Below, in pieces: positions 49,318 through 60,496 of a stretch of 64,000 bases of DNA; the first letter of the stretch is position 1, and each line of letters starts with the position of its first letter. Under the pieces are notes generated by a model. The model was not told the origin of the DNA. It did no database searches and saw nothing but the letters and a program-made list of their open reading frames with translations. The stretch lies in assembly GCA_033239525.1 (NCBI GenBank), contig BSYO01000016.1, positions 5,405,045-5,469,044 of the forward strand, in the 5' to 3' direction. Position numbers and translations under genes: made by a program. Source of the DNA: Nepenthes gracilis. Lineage: Eukaryota > Streptophyta > Magnoliopsida > Caryophyllales > Nepenthaceae.

Positions 49318-49981
49318 ACCATCATGAGTGCAATTATTTAATAATTTTAAATCAATCTCACGGTTGTAGGTATATATTGATGGACATTACTTATACTTTA
49401 TATATTTAATAAGGAAAACTCATCTCATTTTGTAATTATTTAATAACAAAATAATATTGACATTAAAAGATTGATTTACTATTAACAATGGAAAAAAATC
49501 TGTTGCTAAAGACTATTAAAAATAGAAAAAATCACAATGAAAAATTTCTGTCATCAAAAGTTTTTAACCAAATCAATAATTTCAATGACCAACAAGTGTG
49601 TAGTTCGGCCAACAGTCGGCCACAGCACGCTGTACCACGGGCCAACCCGAGTACATCACAATATGAATGATAGCCGTTTCGTGTCAGCCGGTGACTCATT
49701 TCGGGACTTGTTGGTACAAAACTAATGTCCTATTGTGATGGCACACGGGAGAGTAATGGATCTCCCGACAGTCAATCTCCCTTCCCCTCGTGCTTCCCTT
49801 TCTAAAATAAACAAATGGCAGCCGACCACCGCAGCAACAACACCGGCTAATCTCTCCCTCTCTTTTAAATAAAAAATAATTAATTAATTACAAAAGGCTA
49901 CTCTCCTCCAAAATCTATAAATATTTCCTCATTCTCTCATTTTTTACACTTCTCTCAATCTTTTCTCAAATATTCCATAAT
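49318..49981. other. Spacer with GC-richer patch
   Basis: No gene recognised. 49600-49830 is less AT-rich than its surroundings (for example GGCCAACAGTCGGCCACAG) and a TATAAATA motif lies near 49917, followed by CT-rich text; this could be a promoter remnant, but no coding sequence follows. Confidence 0.4.
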
Positions 49982-49986
49982 CTAGT

Positions 49987-50695
49987 TGTTGGAAAAAAAA
50001 CTCGAACTGCACGGTGATCGAGCGGACAGAGTTCTCGGACAGCACACAGAGCAGAGCTCTCGGACGACAAGGAAAGTAAGGATAGAGAATAAAAGAGAAC
50101 ACACAAGTTTTAACGTGAAAAACCCTTCTAAAGCCAAGAGAAAAACCACGAAGAAATGTACTATAAGAGAATTGTTTACAAGTGTTGGCTACTCAAGCTC
50201 TAACGAAAGAAAACAATCTCAAGTGTACAACTTTCCTCTCTCAAAGTGTATCTCACTCTATCTTTACAACAAAGCTTGCCCACAGCTCTCTCAAAGCTCT
50301 TAGAACTCAAGATGTCCCAGCTCTAGCACACACTTCAGCAAGGGCAACAAGCTTCTTTATATATACAAAGGGTGGCATGTCCGCCCACCCTACTGGACGT
50401 AGGTCTCCAGACCTACGCCCTAGGGCTTGCCATGACAGGCGCATGCTTGGCGTGTCAGATGGCAGGCTTGTCATTGGGAAGTTGCAGCCGCTGCAACATC
50501 CAATCAGAGTGGGTGATCAACCCACCTGCAAAAACGGCCATCAGCAGGCCTACGTTGATAGAGTCAACGCCTATGACTCTAGGCTTCTCGTCCTCGTCCT
50601 CAGCAATCGCTCGGACATAACGCTTCCACAAAAGTCCTCGTCCATTCTTCCAATGGAGTCCGCGGACATCATACCACTCGGGAGTGACCCCAACA
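49987..50695. mobile_element. Solo LTR, copia-like, TSD CTAGT
   Basis: 709 bp, starting TGTTGGAAAAAAAACTCG and ending GAGTGACCCCAACA (inverted ends TGTTGG/CCAACA), with perfect TSDs CTAGT at 49982-49986 and 50696-50700. Open frames inside (49986-50303, 50182-50754) have no domain and are LTR text. Confidence 0.9.
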
Positions 50696-50700
50696 CTAGT

Positions 50701-51057
50701 TTTTCCTTATTATCTCATGTGCTTTCATATATTTTGATAGTTGTTTTAATTTAATTCCATCTATTTATGTTCATTTTTGTATGGCTTAATTATGGGTTAT
50801 GACTTTTATCTTTATCGAAGGTAATTAAGATAATTATGATAATTATTTTAATTTTGATATGACTGATGTCCATACAATGACAATACAATATATTGTAGCC
50901 AACACAGTGATTTTTATTTATCATAACCACAATCACAACTTAGTAGGTTGGTTTTTTTGGTCATCTACCTTGAAAACAGTCATGTCAAGCAACTGTTCTA
51001 TATAAAAGTAGCTAACCATGTATAAGGAGATATTTGAAAAACTTGAACGAAAGATTA
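50701..51057. other. Spacer
   Basis: AT-rich, nothing recognised. Confidence 0.5.
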
Positions 51058-52332
51058 TGTCGCAACCTAGATCGTTAATATAAGCATAATAATTATTTTT
51101 GGATGATAATGCTGTACAATAATTATTAGTGACATGAATATATAAAAAAAATAATGTCCAAAAGTATGATCGATTACCTATTTGGCTATTTAATTCATTT
51201 ACTTGCTAATAACATAAATATATATTTGCCTAGCTAAGATCCTAAGAGGCCATCCACTGACCACTCAAGATAAACTACGTTTATATATGTCTACTAATAC
51301 AAAATCGTAAAACTATACCAAGCCAAAACTTATACATCGATTCTGCCTACAATATAACAAAAAGGCCTTCCAACAAATCTTATGCAAATAACGCCAACCG
51401 TCCTTACCGCTAAGTAATTTTAAATCTATTAATTTGAAATATAGCGAATTCATAGAAAAAAGATCAATAATGCATAAATAATTGAATATGAATAATAACA
51501 AATAATTGACTACAAGTATATGAAAGGATAACAAATAGCAGGAGCAAAGTTGTAGAGATTTGGAATCAAGGTCTCATTGGCAATGTTAAAATGGAAGGCC
51601 GATATGTTAACATATTTATCATGTAGATGGGACCAAATATTACTATTCTAAACTATGGATGATGGGGCCTCCCTCACTTTTGTGTGCTAAACATATAGTG
51701 AATAATATATCACTGGTTATATTTAGTATTAATTCTACATAATGGTTTGCAAAGTATAACATAAATATTTTTTTCTTCAAAATATAAAAAACAGATAATT
51801 TCACATTCATATTGCTGTAGAGATATTTCATAAATTTGATCAAACTTTGTACATGCAAAAAGAGTTCTTCATCAATGTTAGAAATTAAGGAAGGGCATAA
51901 TCTTTAAAATTTCAGAAAAATTAGAAGAACTTAGCCATGCATGCAAATCAAATCACCAAAAGAAGTATAAACAATCACCTGCATGTAGAATAGAAGCAAT
52001 AATCACAACATTTTTGAAAAAAAAAAAAAAGGAAGTGATTTCCTTATTTTAGGGAAAATTTAAAGATGAAAGAGGTTTGAAATACACTCGTGTTTACCCA
52101 TTCAACAAGAATTTTCAAGATTTCTTTTTTCAACAATCACCTTTCATTTTTTATTCATTCTTTCTCTCTTTTCTTTCCCTCTCTCTCCCTTCTTTTCAAA
52201 TTCGAGAAGAAAAGTGAGCTAAAAAGTAGAATCCTCTTATATAGGTTGATTGGTACATATGTGTGCATTAATTTTCCTAGTAAAAGATGGCTAGTGCATT
52301 ATGCCCTTTATGTATGAATCAAACATATCCAC
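51058..52332 (-). repeat. LTR fragment, reverse orientation
   Basis: Starts TGTCGCAACCTAGATCGTTA, matching the TGTCATGACC end of the solo LTR at 47825, and keeps that family's order of segments (CATGCATGCAAATCAAATC-type text near 51937, pyrimidine-rich block 52150-52200). It lacks a GGGTATTACA end here; similar right-hand text appears at 58811-58880, suggesting the plus-oriented copy at 52333 was inserted into it. Confidence 0.5.
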
Positions 52333-52615
52333 TGTAATATTAGAGTACTGATTTTGATGTATTAATATTTGAATTGAAGTAGTTGTGTTAATTATTAAAG
52401 ATAATTATAGATTTGAGAGCCACATAAAATATTAAACTGCCATATTTGGTGCCTAATGAGTATATGGGCTGTGTTTATGCACAAATAGTAGTATGGTGCC
52501 TGAGGTATATAAAAAGAGAGTTCATATTATACCTAATAATAATAGTCGTGCATGATGCACGTTTAAAAAGACACTTAAAAGCAATTTTGTATTCTAGGCA
52601 CCTATGGTTGTGCAT

Positions 52616-52637
52616 TTTTTTTTTTTTTTTGGTAATT
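52616..52637 (-). mobile_element. Micro-LINE insertion (22 bp)
   Basis: Fifteen T then GGTAATT (minus strand AATTACC-poly(A)), flanked by a perfect 15-bp duplication CCTATGGTTGTGCAT at 52601-52615 and 52638-52652. Only seven element-specific bases were copied. Confidence 0.85.
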
Positions 52638-53306
52638 CCTATGGTTGTGCATGCAAGGCACATATAGGCCACCCATTATTAGCCTCACGCTTGATAAATG
52701 CCGGACTAACACTTGTACACCAATCTAGATATATAAGATGATTCAACCTCATTTTAGCTTCTTCTTTTTTTTTTTTTTTTTTTTTTTGTGATTTTAGAGA
52801 GATGATGAAGAAAAAGGGAAAAGAGAGAGAATAAGAAGAAAAAAAATTGGAGCAAAAATATGAGAGGATCACGTGAATTATGTTAAGACAAGTGATTTAA
52901 AGCCAAATTCTTTATATTTTTATTGAAAATTCTAGATTTTTTCATAGTTGTCTAAAATTTGAGATTTATATCTTCATATTACATACAAGTATTCATCTAT
53001 ATTTTTTAAATATTTAGCATGTATACATATCTATTGTTCTCTATATCTTTTTAAATTTTAATGTATATTATTTATGCTTATTAAAAATGTTAAAATTTAT
53101 TAAACAAACTTCTTACATGTTAAAGATTTCTTAAAATCTATGTTAAATCTCTCCATTCATGTTTGTGAGACATTTGTTGTTTCCAATTCATGAAAAAATA
53201 TTATTTCATAGAGATTTTTTTCACATTTCTTTTAAATAAAATATTATAAAGAATTGATTAAAAAATATATTATGACATGTCAAAATATATCAAAAAAGAT
53301 AATGGC

Positions 53307-53868
53307 TATTGCATCTCAGGTTTTCAATTGTTGTATAGATTAGAGAGCCTTCCAATCTTCCGTTGCGAGTCAATTTGAATTGGGTTTGATATCTATTTTT
53401 CAGTTGTTGGAAGGAGGAGGGTCGAGAACCTCTTGGATGGGGACCTCCTGGAAGGAGGGCTAAGACCTCCAGGATTAGAAGACTCTTGGCTTCGGGACGG
53501 AATGTTTCTAGCTTCGGGATGGAGGGCTCTTGGGACGGAGGACTCCTGACTCCGAGACTGAGTGCTCCTGTTTCTCGGTGAAGGCCAACCCTTCAATGGA
53601 GGGTAGGCTTCCTGGAAAGATGGCAACTCCTCAATGGAAGATAGGCCTCCTTCCCGAGAATGTCGAGCCATTTGAAGCTTTGTGGAACTCCTTGAAGCTT
53701 CTTGAGCTTGTCCTTCCAATCTTGAGAGAGTTAGGCTTTATAGTGTGTTCCACAGATACGCTCATCTTATAAAAGTAATGTGGGACTCTTTATTTTTAAA
53801 GAATGATATTGGATTGTGGGCTTACTGTGGGTTTTGACCCTTTAAGCTCATGGTTGCTGGACCTATCA
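53307..53868 (-). repeat. Element B 3' LTR (short form)
   Basis: 562 bp. It matches both ends of the 55644-57676 LTR, but about 1.45 kb, including the minisatellite, is missing at about 53395. The junction carries TTTTCAGTTGTTG, which resembles the GTTTTCAATTGTTG near the LTR end and may be repair filler. Confidence 0.87.
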
Positions 53869-55643
53869 ATAACACCCCATGCCAGTGGTCCGAATTTTTG
53901 GCCTTCGACATGTAATGATGGGACGTCGCTGTGTTGGTCCTTACTTGCGATCCTTTATTGACTTCCATGCAGATTTCGGTCCTGCTAGGTTTTTCTGATC
54001 TAGGGATGACTAGAGATGGGTGTGCTCATGGAAGAGCGGCTAGTCGAAAGAAGGTGGTTACCCGTTCCAGGGTCGCATGATTGTTGGCGAGTTGACGTTT
54101 GTCCGAATGATGCATCCTCATACTTTTGGCAATTTGACTTGCGACAGCTGACCATGACGTTCTGTTAGGGAATGACTGGCTGCATCAGTCTCAGGCCTGC
54201 TAGAGCTGGGTACCATTGTTCTGCCACCTTCAGGACATGGTGTGCCAAGGGGGCGCCTCTCCTGCAAGAAGAGGACTCGCGCTTGTTGAGGAATGGAGAC
54301 CTCCTAGCCGTGCTGGAGGGAGGATCTCAATGGCATATCTTCCGACTTCTTCAGTCGGTGTCGTTCTTGTCTGGCAGAGATAGGCCGGTAGCTCTATTGC
54401 TCCCCCTTATTTTATTTTACACGTACACTGTAAACTTCAAGTGTGAATGAAATTTACTTTTCTTTTGCAATCCTTCTTCCAGGTTGTCTTATGGGTGAGT
54501 GGTTCTTTTATGACATGCTGTTAAAGAAATTTGGTCTTTCATTAGCTTAATATTTGAACCTTTCGACCGTTTTAGGCTAAAGATGCTACCTCTAGGGTTA
54601 TCATATGCTTGTCGTTTTAAACCTCCTAAGTTTCAAGTCCAACCTCTAGGGTTACTTGGCATCGTGGCCGAATTTTAAGTTCAACCTCTTGAGCCGCTCG
54701 GGTATAGTCGAGTTTTAAGTATGACCTCCCAAGCCACTTGGATATAGCCGAGTTTTAAATTCGACCACTTGAGCCACTTGGACATAACCGAGTTTTAAGT
54801 TCGACCTCTTAGGCCGCTCGAACATAGTCGAGTTTTAAGTTTGACCTCTTAGATCACTCGAACCCAGCCGATTTTTAGAGGAAGTAAAAGGGTTGCTTTC
54901 ACTTGACTTAGGGACAGCCTAGGTTGCGCATGATTTGTATGCAGTATTATGTAATTATTCGCATGAACAGATAATACTATTCTATTAATAAAAACGTGAC
55001 TCAAGTAGGTAGTATGATGCATGCAAGACTGACCTGGATTCGGGGTGGAATTGTCATAGGTGTTTGGCGGTAGACAATATGCTATGCGCTTGGGCCCTGC
55101 CTATCACTCTGGTCTACCACTTCGGAGGGTTGTCGGGGCGCTTTGGTGGGCGCCTTTGGCTTACGGCCCCTATACTCCGTGGGGTCTGATCTTTCGCCTA
55201 GATTGGTTGGGTAGCGCACAATAGATCCTTTGATAATGTTGGCTTTCTTTAGTCGCCAGGGAGTTGAAGGGCGAAGCCCCCAGTGCTACACCTTTAGGTA
55301 GGTGCAAATGGTCCAGGGAACATGGGTCCAAAGTATCCGGTCGGACAACGAGTGCTTGTAAGTTCGGGGTTGATTGTCCGTCTACATGGCTACCATAGGG
55401 GGGCAGTCGCTATGGGTGACTTTGCCTTCGGCTGATATAGTGGCTCGCACATGTGATGTTGATTGTCTTTGACCATCTTGGAGTCAGAGGATGGAGCCCC
55501 TAGACATGGCTACCCAATGAGGGGTCATCGCCATGGGAGACGATGTCTTCAGCTGATGCTGGCCGGAATACGGGTATGGGCCGTGTTTGTTTCATCATTG
55601 TGAGGCGGAAAGACTTTTTCGTCGTTTTTACAAACGACGTCAA
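53869..55643 (-). other. Element B internal region
   Basis: On the minus strand: PBS-like site (55631-55643), gag N-terminus from about 55594, interrupted text with a LHLPKGVALGASPF segment (about 55270-55310) that recalls element C, then non-coding sequence and tandem repeats. The text at 54890-55020 matches the element A stretch before its 46-bp repeats. A 92-codon plus-strand frame at 54172-54450 has no domain. Confidence 0.6.
54650..54880 (-). repeat. 45-bp tandem repeat, element B 3' region
   Basis: About five units near 45 bp with GAGTTTTAAGTTCGACCTCT then AGCCRCTCGRACATAG on the plus strand. On the minus strand the unit begins AAAACTCGG, as in the element A repeat. Confidence 0.85.
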
Positions 55644-55910
55644 TGTTGTGTCCCAGGTTTTCAGCTGTTGTATAGATTAGGGAGCCTTCCAATCTTTCAT
55701 TGTGGGTCGATCTGGATCGAGTCCAGTCTCTATCATTGATAGCCTGAAACTTGCATAATACAAACTATAAATAAGAGGTCAGAGGGTAGCAGGAGGTTAT
55801 TCCACCGTCGCCACTCTAACATTTAAGTCAGATATCTTCCATAATATATGGAGGAAAGCATGCTTAAAATGCTGGAATGAGGGAAGTGTGAGTGGATGTA
55901 TTTGGAGGAC

Positions 55911-56040
55911 TAAGCTCCGTGGGTGTGCCCGGCAGAGGAGCGACTTAGAGGTGTGCCAGACAAAGGGCGACTTAGAGGCGTGCCCGCGGAGGCCGGCTTA
56001 GTGGTACGCCCGGTAGAGAGGCGGCTCACCATGCGGAAGG
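55911..56040 (-). repeat. Short tandem repeat in element B LTR
   Basis: Four units near 27-32 bp of the type GGTGTGCCAGACAAAGGGCG then ACTTAGA. Related to the repeat in element C's LTR (3108-3560). Confidence 0.75.
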
Positions 56041-56099
56041 CTAAACTCAGTGGAAGAAGAGGGCGGAGTGCCTCTTTGTTGAATGGAGGTCTGTCGGTC

Positions 56100-57240
56100 C
56101 TCATCTTGAAGGAGGACTGAGGGCCTCCTAACTGGACGGAGGGTTGAATGCCTCCGAGAATGAGGGAAGAGAGCCTCCATGTTGGAAGGAGGAGGGTTGA
56201 GGACCTCCTGGTTGGAAGGAGGAGGGTTGAGGGCCTCCTGGATAAATGGGTGAAAACCTCTTAGCTGGGGACCCCCATGCTAGAAAGAGGAGGTTGAGGA
56301 CCTCCTGGTTGGAGACCTCCATGCTAGAAGGAGGCTGAAGACCTCCTAGTTAGGGACCTCTATGCCTCCTGGAAGGAGGAGAGTTGGGGACCTCCATGCC
56401 TCCTGGAGGGAGGAGAGCTGAGAGCCTCCATACCTTTTGGAGGGAGGAGGACTGAGTGCCTCCATGCCTTCTAGAAGGAGGAGGATTGAGTGCGTCCTGG
56501 ATGGAGGGCTGAAAATCTCCATGCCTCTTAGAAGGAGGAGGGCTGAAGACATCCATGTTGGAAAGAGGAGGGTGAGGACTTCATGATTGGGGACCTCCAT
56601 ACTAGAAAGAGGAGGGTTGAGGTCTCCATGCTGGACAAATGAGACTGAGGGCCTTCTGGTTGAGGACCTCTATGTTGAAAGGAGGAGGTTGAGGACCTCC
56701 ATACTAAAAGGAGGAGGCTAAAGACCTCCTAGCATGGAGGTCCCTAGCCATGAGGTTCTCAGCCCTCCTCCATGAGGTCCTCAGCCTCTTGGAAGGAGGA
56801 GGGCTGAGGACCTCCATGCCTTCTGGAAGGAGGGGAGCTGAGAGCCTCCTTGGAGGAGGACTGAGTGCCTCTTAGATGGAGGGTGCTTCTGGAAGGAGGA
56901 GGGCTGAGGATCTCCATGCTTCCTTGAAGGAGGAGGGCTGAAAGCCTCCTGACAGGAAGACTGAGAGCCTCCTGGATAGAGGGTTGAGAATTTTCATGCC
57001 TCCTGGAAGGTGGAGGGTTGGGGACCTCCAAGTCTCCTGAAAGGAGGAGGGCTGAGAGTCTCTTGGGAGGAGGATTGAATGCCTCCTGGATGGAGGGTTG
57101 AGAACCTTCATGCCTCTTGGAAGGAGGAGGGTCGAGGACCTCCATCTTGAAAGGAGAAGGGTCGAGGACCTCCATGTTGAAAGGAAGAGGGATGAGGACC
57201 TCTTGATTAGGGACCTTTTGAAAGGAGGGTTGAGGACCTC
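56100..57240 (-). repeat. Purine-rich minisatellite, about 1.1 kb
   Basis: Some thirty diverged units, each about 35-40 bp, around GGAAGGAGGAGGGTTGAGGA followed by CCTCCATGCC. The plus strand is strongly G/A-rich. Open minus-strand frames (for example 56759-57175, 56872-57396) are repeat translations with periodic PPPSRRHGG text and are not taken as genes. Confidence 0.9.
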
Positions 57241-58020
57241 AAGGACTGGAGGACTCTTGGCTTTGGGACGGAGTGTTCCTATCTCCGAGACGGAGGGCTT
57301 TTGGGATGGAGGACTCCTGACTCTGGGACGGAGTGCTCTTACGATGGAGGATCCTGACTCCGAGACGGAGTGCTCCTGTCTCTCGGCAGAGGCCAACCCC
57401 TTAATGGAGGGCAGGCTTCTTGGAAGGAGGGCAACTCCTCAATGGAGGATAGGCCCCCTTCCTGGGAATGTTGAGCCATTTGGAACTTTGTAGAACTCCT
57501 TAAAGCTTCTTGAGCATGTCATTCCAAGCTTAAATGAGTTAGGTTTTATAGTGTGTTCTATAGATGCGCTCATCTTATAAAAGTAATGTGGGACTCTTCA
57601 CTTTCAAAAAATGATATTAGATTATGGGCCTACTGTGGGGCCTGGCCCTTTGGGCCCATGGTTGGTGGACCCATCCATGTCATATGAAAGCTATCCTATG
57701 AGTTATAGTAATAGGAAAGCTATCATCTATAAAGATGATATGTAAACATCTATTTTTATAGTTTTTGAATAGTGGAGTAACGTCTTTGTTTATGAAAAAA
57801 ATATAAAAACAGGCATTTGTGTATTCACCCTAATTAATGAGATTGATCTAGCTTTTGGTTCATTATTTATTTTTGCACATTTCTTTTGACTCATGCTTAT
57901 TGCTATATCTTTCATTTATTTGTTAACCTTTTAGCTCATATTGTGTTGTTTTCCATTTTAGATTAGCAGGACTAGAATATTTAAATGTTTTAGACTAGTG
58001 GGTATTCATTTATGGAGGAT

Positions 58021-58443
58021 TCTTTTTTTTTTTTGCTAAGTAAGTAAATTTTATTTATAAAAAGAAAAAAAATACACAATTAATATTCTATCTCTAAGTG
58101 TTTTGCCAATTTGGATTTAAAACAAAGATATTGGGGTATTCTCCAAGCACCATGAAACATGTCACGAAACCAACGTAAAATTTAAAAACTAAGGCCATCA
58201 ACTAGCCGGTCAAGGGAAGATAACAGTGTCAAACCCAACATACCGTTCAGTCTTGCTAATAAAGCATCCACTCCGGAATGGAGAGCATACCGGTCAAATC
58301 AGGTAAACCATATCTACGGGAATAGTCCGAGGGGGCGCCCTAACTAGCAATCTTATCATTTTGCAAGCATCCCGGCCAAAAATAGATATTTCAGCCAATT
58401 GCATCTCAGCAAATGAGCCGCGGTTATTGCATACCTCATCTCG
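58021..58443 (-). mobile_element. LINE 3, 5'-truncated fragment
   Basis: 423 bp starting with a T run then GCTAAGTAAGTAAATTTT (minus strand ends TTTACTTACTTAGC-poly(A)). It shares the 3' untranslated text of LINE 2 (AAGTGTTTTGCCAATTTGG, ATATTGGGGTATTCTCC). TSD TTTATGGAGGAT at 58009-58020 and 58444-58455. No coding part. Confidence 0.85.
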
Positions 58444-58810
58444 TTTATGGAGGATCATTGGAAGAAAATATGTATTTTAATAATATTGTTGATAAAAATA
58501 ACTTAAATGTTTTGAGCACATTTGGATATATATAAATTTATACAACATGGCTGAGGGTCATACAATATTTTAGTTCTCTTGTATTGTTTACTTGGATGGC
58601 CTATGATTGTGGTGTTATTGTCATGATATCACATGATTGAGCAGGTTCGTGAAATCAAAGGTTAAATTGGAGTAAACTTAACTGTATTTTAAGATAAATG
58701 TTTTTATATTCATATTGTAGAATCATTAATAAATTTTGTGTAGCATCATGGTTTGGATTTATGGGGACCTAATTTTGGTTAAATTTATATTAATAATCTA
58801 AGTCATGACA

Positions 58811-59346
58811 ACTGCATTGCCGAAATTGTATATATATGCCATTTATATGTCGATTAGGCATCACTCACTCAAAAGTACGAAGGAGAGAGTGTAAAATAAG
58901 GTAAAAAGTTTCTATTTTTTGAGAACTCTTTTACTTCATGATTATAAATAAAGTCCCCCCCCTGCCCATTTTACAGTGGAGCACCTCCCATCCACCTAAG
59001 TCAATCATCAAGATCATTCTAGACTAGAATTTAGCTTTTAGAATTTTCATTGGATGTTCTTCTTAGATGTCACTTCTAGAATTTTCTACTATCTTTCTCC
59101 TAGAATATTTTGTCAAAATATTCAGACAATTACAAATGGGGATTTTCTACAAACTTTTAGATTTTTATAAAATATTTCACACTACTTTAAATGACTTAAC
59201 TATATAATATAACATCACATAATACTATACATGTTTGGAATTGTATAAATTAATCATTAAGGCAATGATGTGGGTCAACCTCTAGGTCTACGCTTTGTAA
59301 CAATCCGTTTGTGACATTATGGCCTATCTAAGTCATTGACACCTTT
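58811..59346. other. Spacer, partly LTR-like
   Basis: 58811-58880 resembles the right-hand part of the reverse LTR fragment at 51058. The rest is AT-rich without a recognised feature. Confidence 0.4.
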
Positions 59347-59541
59347 TGTGAGAATTTGCATTTGAGATTTCACATAGCCTATGGAAAGGAGAGAGGATGC
59401 ACTTTATAGTAAGGTATAAACATCTCTACGATAATAAGCCTTTTTTGAAGAAAGTCTAGGAAAATAAAATCATTTGGGTATAGATGCATACCTGCAACCT
59501 AAAGTAGATAATATATTATTATATGGACTCAGATCACTATA
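59347..59541 (-). repeat. Short LTR copy, chromovirus family
   Basis: 195 bp, TGTGAGAATTTGCATTTGAG to AGATCACTATA. It is the same sequence order as 59648-60496 without the LINE: CACATWGCCTAKGGAA, GATAATAAG, then CAGATCACTATA for AAATCGCTACA. No TSD match. Confidence 0.7.
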
Positions 59542-59647
59542 TAATAATATTAGAAATAATCCTAGTCGAAAGTGTGTGGAGGTGAGATGGGATAGTCTTA
59601 AGTTATGCAACATTCAATGAGGACATTATTCTTTAAGCAAGATGGAG

Positions 59648-60496
59648 TGTGAGAGTTGGTATTTGGGATCCCACATTGCCTAGGGAAGAAAAAGGGATGT
59701 GCCTTATACTAAAGCTTTAATATCTTTATAATAATAAGGTTTTTTTTTTCTAAGAAGCCTTAAAAGACCAATGCCATGCAGGTACAAACCCATACGTTTT
59801 TTTGGTAATTAAGAAAATTATATTAAAATAAAAGAAAATACAAAATCTATATGCTTACTACAAGTGTTTTTCTAACTTAAAGTGAGAACAAAGACGTTGC
59901 GGTATATCCCGAGTAATATGAACATGTCATGAAAAATAGAGAAACATTCAAAGGAAAGAACCGTCTAAATCGTCCATCCTGGCGTCAAGTCAGCCCGTCA
60001 GAATCCATCCCGACATATCAACCAATCACGGCAACATTCCAACGGATTCCATCCCTACCTAGAGAAGCAGTCTTAGTTGCCCATCCCGACGTCAATCAGC
60101 CGATCAAGAACCATACTGGCATTTCAATCCATCCCAGCAAATTTTAGCCTAGTAGCAATCCATCCCAGCAAGATCAACCCAGCATTCCAATCATTTTTGT
60201 GAGAGAGGATGGCGTCTAATGTGGGTGGCCAACCATTGTAAAACATGTTAGCCCAGTAAACCAGACCATTCCGGCCATTCCAACCAACCTGGTAGAATCA
60301 TCCTAGCAGATCCAGTCCATTCTGGCATCTGATCCATTCCAAACCTTTAGACTCCATACCGTCCACAATTAGGCATTTCGGATGCCTCAAATCAGCTTCT
60401 TTTTTTTAAAGCAAACCGGCAAAGGAGCATACCGGTACAAACCCATACTTGTGGTCTAAAATGGACAATAGTATCATATGGATTTAAATCGCTACA
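59648..60496 (-). repeat. Chromovirus 3' LTR split by a LINE
   Basis: On the minus strand it begins TGTAGCGATTTAAATCC at 60496 and ends CTCTCACA at 59648. Without the LINE and its TSD it is about 196 bp. It borders the end of the pol text on its right, the correct place for a 3' LTR. 59542-59647 separates it from the other copy. Confidence 0.75.
59796..60433 (-). mobile_element. LINE 4, 5'-truncated fragment
   Basis: 638 bp with GTTTTTTTGGTAATTAAG at its left edge (minus strand ends CTTAATTACC-poly(A)). Perfect TSD GGTACAAACCCATAC at 59781-59795 and 60434-60448. It carries a C-rich stretch with repeated ATCCATCCCRGCA-like text (59970-60200), as in the other LINE 3' parts. The open frame at 59929-60147 has no domain. 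Confidence 0.92.

Larger units (their letters stand above)
53307..57676 (-). mobile_element. Element B: pol-less LTR retrotransposon
   Basis: A relative of A and C on the minus strand. LTRs 53307-53868 and 55644-57676; internal part 53869-55643. Probable TSD ATGGC (53302-53306) and ATGTC (57677-57681), one mismatch. The internal part starts with TTGACGTCGTTTG (PBS-like) and a short gag N-terminus (MMKQTRPIPV… then ASAEDIVSHGDDPS), and has the 45-bp tandem repeat near its 3' end. No pol, so it depends on helper enzymes or is a deletion derivative. Confidence 0.85.
55644..57676 (-). repeat. Element B 5' LTR (long form)
   Basis: 2033 bp. The right 440 bp (57240-57676) matches 53440-53868 closely, including CTTATAAAAGTAATGTGGGA; the left end matches 53307-53395. 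A large minisatellite and a short 30-bp repeat block fill the middle. Confidence 0.87.
52333..58810 (+). repeat. LTR copy split by element B and a LINE
   Basis: Left part 52333-53306: TGTAATATTAGAGTACTG start, GTGCCTAATGAGTATATGGG, and a purine-rich block at 52790-52860. Right part 57677-58810: TAGTTTTTGAATAGTGGAGTA, TTAGATTAGCAGGAC, and CTAAGTCATGACA end. This is the same order as at 44511-46380. Element B and a 423-bp LINE account for the extra length; the net LTR is about 1.7 kb. The outer TSD is not resolved. Confidence 0.55.

Noticed and set aside
50182..50754. 190-codon plus-strand frame
   Set aside because: Runs through a solo LTR and past its TSD; no domain.
54172..54450. 92-codon plus-strand frame in element B
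   Set aside because: Antisense to the element, no domain, and no counterpart in element A.
56346..57396. Several overlapping minus-strand frames up to 174 codons with PPPSRRHGG repeats
   Set aside because: They follow the minisatellite period in more than one frame; no start context or domain.
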